From Butyrivibrio sp. (GTDB taxonomy: Bacteria; Bacillota; Clostridia; Lachnospirales; Lachnospiraceae): a stretch of 44,115 bases of DNA. Each line of letters opens with the position of its first letter. Position 1 is the stretch's first letter. The DNA lies in NCBI GenBank assembly GCA_015056575.1, contig SVGA01000028.1, forward strand, positions 1 to 44,115. Reading direction: 5' to 3'. The position numbers and the translations under genes were made by a program. Below the pieces are notes generated by a model. It saw nothing but the letters and a program-made list of their open reading frames with translations, ran no database searches and was not told where the DNA came from. Positions 39,754-44,115 of this stretch are shown here, piece after piece.

Positions 39754-40875
39754 TTAAGCCTGCTCGTATAATGCTGCAAAATCTTCAAGGCGCTTTCTGA
39801 TGTCTATATGCTGAGGACAGTTCTTTTCGCAAAGGCCGCACTTAATGCATTCCGATGCCTTGCCGTGATTCATGGAAAAGCGCTCGTAATACATGTTCGA
39901 CTTGTTGCCGGTGACAACATGCATGTTGAAAAGCCCGAAGTACTCGGGAATGTTGATGTTCTTAGGGCAAACCTCGGTGCAGTATTTGCAGGCTGTACAG
40001 GGAATTGTACCGGTACTCTCGAGGATTTCCGTTATCTGCTTGGCAAGCTTTCGCTCATCCTCTGAAAGAGGTTTAAATTCCTGCATGTAGTCAACGTTGT
40101 TTTTAAGCTGTTCCTGGTTACTCATTCCGCTTAATACCACCTGAACCTCGTTCAGGGAGGCGGCATATCTGATGGCCAGGGACGCAGGCGTAAGTGATGG
40201 ATCACCAAGGGAGCCGTAGAAACCGTTAAACTTGTCCAAGGCTTCCTTTGGCAGTTTTATCAGTGCACCGCCCTTGATAGGCTCCATTACCATCACCTTT
40301 TTGCCGTGCTTTACAGCGACCTCATAGCAGGCGCCGGACTGAATGGCTACGCTGTCCCAATCGAGGTAGTTGATCTGAAGCTGCACAAAATCAACCTCAG
40401 GGTGATCGGTGAGTATCCTGTCCAGAGTGGCTGCATCGTCGTGGAAGGAGAAGCCTATCTTTCCTACATAACCGTCCTTTTTAAGCTTCTCAATAAAAGG
40501 AAAACCGCCGAATTTCTCGGTATTTATATATCTGTCTCTTCCCAGATTGTGGAGAAGATAGTAGTCAAAAAAGTCTGTGCCGCAGCGCTTAAGTTGCTCC
40601 TCAAAGAAGGTCTGATAGTCCTCGGTTTTTGTAACCCTAAGGATTGGCATCTTGTCCGCAAGAACAAAGCTGCCGCGGGGAAATCTCTTCACAACAGCCT
40701 CTCTGACCGCCTCCTCGGAGTGCTCATGATGATAGGGATAGGCCGTATCAAAATAGGTAAATCCCCTGTCCAAAAATATGTCAGCCATCTTCTTAAACTG
40801 CTCAAGATCGATGGAAGCCGGATCGTCCGGATCTGTCAGGGGTAATCTCATGGTTCCGAAGCCAAGTTTTTTCAT
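39754..40875 (-). CDS. Aldo/keto reductase with two C-terminal [4Fe-4S] motifs
   Basis: 373-residue oxidoreductase. The aldo/keto reductase barrel (about 1-270) shows Asp and Tyr of the catalytic tetrad in TYFDTAYPYHHEHSE, Lys in LADKMP and His in YLLHNLG. A ferredoxin-like tail carries CTACKYCTEVCP and CIKCGLCEKNCP, two tetracysteine sets for [4Fe-4S] clusters. Such fusions are common in anaerobic Clostridia and may use ferredoxin or flavin partners; the substrate is unknown. Likely cotranscribed with the GH3 gene. Confidence 0.93.
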   Translation of the reverse strand: MKKLGFGTMRLPLTDPDDPASIDLEQFKKMADIFLDRGFTYFDTAYPYHHEHSEEAVREAVVKRFPRGSFVLADKMPILRVTKTEDYQTFFEEQLKRCGTDFFDYYLLHNLGRDRYINTEKFGGFPFIEKLKKDGYVGKIGFSFHDDAATLDRILTDHPEVDFVQLQINYLDWDSVAIQSGACYEVAVKHGKKVMVMEPIKGGALIKLPKEALDKFNGFYGSLGDPSLTPASLAIRYAASLNEVQVVLSGMSNQEQLKNNVDYMQEFKPLSEDERKLAKQITEILESTGTIPCTACKYCTEVCPKNINIPEYFGLFNMHVVTGNKSNMYYERFSMNHGKASECIKCGLCEKNCPQHIDIRKRLEDFAALYEQA

Positions 40876-40937
40876 AATGTGATTCTCCGTTTGAAATAAT
40901 CAATGCGACTGTGCAGATGCCTTGTTCCACTTAATCA

Positions 40938-41582
40938 TCATTCGAAATATTGAATTTTCTCCACAACCTTGATCGGACTCTTCACCAGTCCTGCAAAGAC
41001 CCGGGCATCGGACTGCTTGCCCACTATGCTTCCGTAGTGGGTAGGGATAACGTACTCAGGCCTTATTATATTGGCAAGCTCCGCCGCTCTCCTGGCATCC
41101 ATGGTGTAGGTTCCTCCTATGGGCAAAAGAGCTATGTCGCACTTAACCTTTTTCGCCTCCGATGTAAGTCCCGTGTCCCCGGCGATGTATATGCGCTTGC
41201 CGTCGACCCTCAGGATATATCCGACCCATTCAGCTCTCTTAGGATGGAAGGGCTTTAATGTATTGTAGGCCGGAACCGTCTCAAGCTCCAGTCCGCTTAT
41301 TTCACGATAAACCCCGGACTTTACCCCCACCAGCTCTTTTACATCAGCTCTGACTTCTCCGGCATCATCGATCATACTTTCCGGGCAGATAAGCACAGTT
41401 GATGATTTGATAACCTTGCGGATATCCTCAACGGAAAAATGGTCATAGTGCTGATGAGTGATCAGAACAAAATCCGCGTCATGGGGCTCTTCCCTGATCC
41501 TAAAAGGATCTACGTATATTGTTCCCATATCGCTTCTGATCCTGATACTGCTCTGGGTAAATACATCGATTCTGTCAAGCAT
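40938..41582 (-). CDS. MBL-fold metallo-hydrolase
   Basis: 214-residue metallo-beta-lactamase-fold enzyme. The metal signature HxHxDH is present as ITHQHYDHFS, with further ligands in YIAGDTGLTSEAK and VIPTHYGSI. Close in build to the UPF0173 metal-dependent hydrolases (YtkL-like), slightly short. Cytoplasmic, substrate unknown. The ATG follows GGGGGATTAT. It precedes the aldo/keto reductase gene by 62 bp on the same strand. Confidence 0.9.
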   Translation of the reverse strand: MLDRIDVFTQSSIRIRSDMGTIYVDPFRIREEPHDADFVLITHQHYDHFSVEDIRKVIKSSTVLICPESMIDDAGEVRADVKELVGVKSGVYREISGLELETVPAYNTLKPFHPKRAEWVGYILRVDGKRIYIAGDTGLTSEAKKVKCDIALLPIGGTYTMDARRAAELANIIRPEYVIPTHYGSIVGKQSDARVFAGLVKSPIKVVEKIQYFE

Positions 41583-41705
41583 ATAATCCCCCTTTAGTAG
41601 CTACTTATTACTCTGCGCATCCGAAAAAACCGCTTACATAATTATACCACGGAAAAGTACCGGAAAAGGGATGTTATGTTACGGTCTACTAAGAAGCCGG
41701 GGAAG

Positions 41706-43109
41706 TTATGCTACCTCCTGAGCAGAAACAAGCTCTTTTGCGCCATCTTCTTTGGCTTTCAGCTCCTTAAGCATAACTGCGGACATAATGGCAGCGGCAA
41801 TGATGGAGCCGATATCCGCTATGGGTGCGGAATACAGTGCCCCCTCCACACCAAAGAACATGGGGAGCACAATGGCAAAAGGAACGCTCAGGATGAAGTC
41901 TCGAAGAAGAGACAGTCCCATGGACATCACAGGCTTACCAAGTGCCTGAAGGAAAACACTTATTGATTTCTGAAGACAGGTAAGTACTATCATCGAAAGG
42001 AAAAGTCTGAAGGACAGCACAGCAAATTCGTTATACAGGCCGTCTTCGCTTCCAAAGATCGAGGTGATCTGCAGCGGGAAGAACTCAAAGAGGATCAGAG
42101 CAACGGTGCCAACTACGGTTTCAGCCTTAACGATAGCCATAAAGATCTGTCTGACCCTTCTGTACTCTCCTGCTCCGTAGTTGTAGCCGATAACCGGCTG
42201 AGATCCTGCTGCAATACCGATGCATACCGATACAACAATCTGGAACACCTTCATGACAATACCCACAACAGTAAGAGGGATGTCTGCGCCGTACTTACTC
42301 TTTGCCCCGTATACAACAAGGACATTGTTCATAACGCCCATGATCACAACGATTGAGATCTGAGTAAGGAAGCTGCTGATTCCAAGGGGCAGGAATTTTC
42401 CGATGATCTCAAGGTCAGGGAGAAAGCTCTTTTTACTGAGTCTGACCGACTTGGCCCTTGTAAGATATATGATCCCGCAGATTGCGGTAACTATCTGACC
42501 TGTGATGGTAGCAAGAGCAGCACCCATCATCCCCCAGCCCAGAGCGAAAATGGCAACCGGGTCCAGGATCACATTTATGATGCAGCCCACAAGTGTAGTG
42601 ATCATGGCGAACTTAGGGCTTCCATCGGCCCTGATAATGGAGTTTAAGCCGTTTCCGATCACGAAGAAGGGGATGCCGATGATTATAAAATTGAAGTATT
42701 CATTTGCGTAGGCAAAGTTATTCTCTGTGGCTCCAAAGACGTAGAGAATCTGGCTCTTGAATACAGCAAAAAGAACTGTCATCAAAAGACCCATGCCTGC
42801 AAGAAGGGTTACAGCATTTCCCACACTCTTATTGGCACTTTTTAAGTCTTTTCTGCCCTGACACAGGCTTAAGAATGCCGCGCATCCGTCTCCGATCATA
42901 AGCGCAATGGCAAGAGAAATAATGGTGATCGGGAAAACAACGTTGGTCGCGCCATTTCCGAGATATCCAACGCCGCGGCCGATGAAGATCTGGTCAACTA
43001 TATTGTAAAGAGCCGATACCAAAAGCGACATGATGCAGGGTATCGAGAATTTAAGCAGAAGCTTACCGATCTTTTCTTCTGCAAGATATTTGTTTGTGTT
43101 CTGATTCAT
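41706..43109 (-). CDS. MATE-family multidrug/sodium antiporter
   Basis: 467-residue protein with 12 helices and full MATE length. FSIPCIMSLLVSALYNIVDQIFIGRGVGYLGNGA at the N-terminus is typical (only the first part, LLKFSIPCIMSLLVSALYN, is needed to place it), and the mirrored half has PVIGYNYGAGEYRRVRQIF. It would export drugs or metabolites against Na+ or H+. The leader contains a perfect 9-bp inverted repeat followed by TTTTTATGC (43132-43166), a possible attenuator. The gene is followed by 123 bp without clear terminator before the MBL gene. Confidence 0.93.
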   Translation of the reverse strand: MNQNTNKYLAEEKIGKLLLKFSIPCIMSLLVSALYNIVDQIFIGRGVGYLGNGATNVVFPITIISLAIALMIGDGCAAFLSLCQGRKDLKSANKSVGNAVTLLAGMGLLMTVLFAVFKSQILYVFGATENNFAYANEYFNFIIIGIPFFVIGNGLNSIIRADGSPKFAMITTLVGCIINVILDPVAIFALGWGMMGAALATITGQIVTAICGIIYLTRAKSVRLSKKSFLPDLEIIGKFLPLGISSFLTQISIVVIMGVMNNVLVVYGAKSKYGADIPLTVVGIVMKVFQIVVSVCIGIAAGSQPVIGYNYGAGEYRRVRQIFMAIVKAETVVGTVALILFEFFPLQITSIFGSEDGLYNEFAVLSFRLFLSMIVLTCLQKSISVFLQALGKPVMSMGLSLLRDFILSVPFAIVLPMFFGVEGALYSAPIADIGSIIAAAIMSAVMLKELKAKEDGAKELVSAQEVA

Positions 43110-43126
43110 AATTTACCTCCAAAGCA

Positions 43127-43166
43127 TAAAAATACGCATGCAAAGGTCTTCACTTCACATGCGTAT
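43127..43166 (-). promoter_or_regulatory. Hairpin in the MATE leader, terminator-like (possible attenuator)
   Basis: On the minus strand ATACGCATG and CATGCGTAT pair perfectly across a 17-base loop and run into TTTTTATG, about 20 bp before the MATE start codon. It could be a transcriptional attenuator or a repressor site. Confidence 0.45.
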
Positions 43167-43243
43167 AGTTACAACCCGGCCGCCTGATACAGGCAGCCAA
43201 TATTTTGTTTTTCACTGACTTCAGATTTGCATTTTAATGATTT

Positions 43244-43318
43244 TCAGAGTTCTTCGTAATAGTCGAATTTCACAAAATTAATGTATTTTTCGCCGCCGGC
43301 ACTTTCAATTATCCACAA
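43244..43318 (-). pseudogene. Short coding-like fragment between flavoprotein and MATE genes
   Basis: From a TTG the frame reads WIIESAGGEKYINFVKFDYY and ends at TGA. It looks protein-like, as the C-terminus of a gene might, but it has only 24 codons, lies after a terminator-like hairpin and has no convincing ribosome binding site. Remnant, small peptide or chance. Confidence 0.22.
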
Positions 43319-43340
43319 CCTGTGAATCTTCAGGCAAAAG

Positions 43341-43367
43341 AGACCGCTTCCTTAATCCTGGGAAGCG
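43341..43367 (-). terminator. Probable terminator of the flavoprotein gene
   Basis: CGCTTCC and GGAAGCG pair across a 9-base loop; the minus-strand tail GTCTCTTTTG is moderately T-rich. 35 bp after the stop codon. Confidence 0.55.
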
Positions 43368-43402
43368 AAACGCCAAGTTTCTGCTTGTCCGTATTGCTTG
43401 TA

Positions 43403-43918
43403 TTACTTGATGGAAGCTCCGAAAGCCTCAATATCCGCAAGAGCTGCCTCGGATTTGTTGGCATCTCCGTTAAGTTCCCTGATTCCAAGGTCCTCTGCCT
43501 GGAAGTAGCCGATCATACTCTTGTACTGACCCTCAATGCCGGCGTAAACTCCGGGTGAAGCTGAGCTTATGAGCATGGCATATTTCTGAGCCTTAGGTTT
43601 GCCGGGAGCATAAAATCTTGCGATGGTGGACTGAAGCTGACCTGAGATTGCAAAATAGTGTACCGGTGATGCAAGTACAACTACATCAGCAGTTGCAAGT
43701 TCGGGATAAACCTTATCCATATCGTCTCTCTGTACGCACTTGCCTTCGCCCTTGGTATGGCAGAACTCACAGCCAAGACAGCCGTGGATGTTCATGGATC
43801 CTACAGGACACTCAACAACTTCGTTGCCTGCACTCTTTGCACCCTTTGCGAATGCATCTACCATTGCCTTGGTATTTCCGCCGGAATGCGGGCTTCCGTT
43901 TAAGATAACAACCTTCAT
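43403..43918 (-). CDS. Iron-sulfur flavoprotein / NADPH-dependent FMN reductase family
   Basis: 171-residue flavodoxin-fold protein. The FMN phosphate loop is NGSPHSGGNTKAMV (residues about 6-19). The compact cysteine motif CLGCEFCHTKGEGKC (C-x2-C-x2-C-x7-C) is that of iron-sulfur flavoproteins holding a [4Fe-4S] cluster. ASPVHYFAISGQ contacts the flavin. Predicted role: electron transfer or quinone/oxygen-stress reduction in the cytoplasm. The ATG follows AGGAGGAAAGCAA. Upstream lie an 8-bp stem hairpin (43952-43970) and a promoter with a palindrome in its spacer. Confidence 0.9.
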   Translation of the reverse strand: MKVVILNGSPHSGGNTKAMVDAFAKGAKSAGNEVVECPVGSMNIHGCLGCEFCHTKGEGKCVQRDDMDKVYPELATADVVVLASPVHYFAISGQLQSTIARFYAPGKPKAQKYAMLISSASPGVYAGIEGQYKSMIGYFQAEDLGIRELNGDANKSEAALADIEAFGASIK

Positions 43919-43951
43919 TTGCTTTCCTCCTACCTTGATGAATATGTTTTC

Positions 43952-43970
43952 ACTGCCTGTCGCAGGCAGT
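43952..43970 (-). other. Hairpin in the flavoprotein 5-prime leader
   Basis: ACTGCCTG-CGA-CAGGCAGT (minus strand), a perfect 8-bp stem 34 bp upstream of the start codon. It is not followed by Ts. It may be an operator or an RNA stabiliser. Confidence 0.4.
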
Positions 43971-43992
43971 AGTGCCACTAACCTACAACAAA

Positions 43993-44021
43993 AGCATATA
44001 CGCTTATGCATAAGTATGCAA
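43993..44021 (-). promoter_or_regulatory. Candidate promoter with internal palindrome for the flavoprotein gene
   Basis: On the minus strand TTGCAT, 17 bases, TATGCT; the spacer contains the perfect palindrome CTTATGCATAAG (44003-44014), well placed for a repressor. The remaining sequence to the window end (44022-44115) shows no recognisable gene. Confidence 0.38.
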
Positions 44022-44115
44022 GGGAGTCGTCGTCTAAAGACGGCGTAAATTTACTGTAGGATTTGAAAGGGTAGATATGCCCTGTGATCAGTTCAGATGT
44101 TCAAACCTTACTCAT

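Overview
The window reads as a chromosomal segment of a Gram-positive, strictly anaerobic Clostridia, most likely a Lachnospiraceae close to Butyrivibrio or Pseudobutyrivibrio. This is inferred from moderate GC, strong AGGAGG-type ribosome binding sites, lipoproteins with a GCG lipobox, LplA/B/C-type sugar ABC transporters, abundant HD-GYP signalling, a surface GH9 cellulase, and a GH3 beta-glucosidase with the inverted domain order known from Butyrivibrio and Ruminococcus enzymes. No rRNA, tRNA, CRISPR array, insertion sequence or phage gene was seen.

Layout. 1-3.3 kb: a GPH sugar symporter, a possible 32-residue peptide gene, a frameshifted gene remnant, and a 1.1 kb gene-free stretch built of short tandem repeats. 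3.3-5.6 kb: lipoprotein GH9 endoglucanase. 5.8-7.6 kb: a phosphorelay pair (single-domain receiver plus REC-HD-GYP-HPt). 7.7-12.5 kb: a large membrane sensor (ECF-S-like membrane domain, Reg_prop propeller, Y_Y_Y, HD-GYP) overlapping a BMP-family binding protein gene. 12.7-13.7 kb: a Fur-like DNA-binding domain lacking the metal-binding half, and a DUF3990 protein. 13.8-15.3 kb: PutP-type sodium symporter.

15.4-23.9 kb is the most notable region: a nearly complete flavin-based extracellular electron transfer (FLEET) locus of the type described in Listeria. It holds ndh2, dmkB, a two-repeat pplA-like lipoprotein, fmnB/apbE, eetA and eetB on the minus strand, with dmkA divergent. A secreted metallophosphoesterase lies 7 bp behind eetB as an apparent extra member. 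In outline, NADH electrons would pass through Ndh2 into a demethylmenaquinone pool made with DmkA/DmkB, then via EetA/EetB to flavins attached by ApbE to the PplA-like lipoprotein. The PplA-like repeats and an Ndh2 loop carry atypical flavinylation-like motifs.

23.9-32.3 kb is a sucrose/fructo-oligosaccharide module: divergent lacI, lplB-lplC-SBP, then GH32 hydrolase, fructokinase and a COG0523/CobW GTPase. Two consensus divergent promoters are interleaved with TTTTACA-TT-TGTAAAA operator-like repeats. 32.3-36.4 kb: DUF4298-alpha/beta hydrolase fusion, small lipoprotein, a repeat- and palindrome-rich intergenic region, and two small membrane proteins, one with an in-frame 15-residue tandem repeat. 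36.4-44.1 kb: DUF362 protein, inverted GH3 beta-glucosidase, ferredoxin-type aldo/keto reductase, MBL-fold hydrolase, MATE exporter and an iron-sulfur flavoprotein, all on the minus strand.
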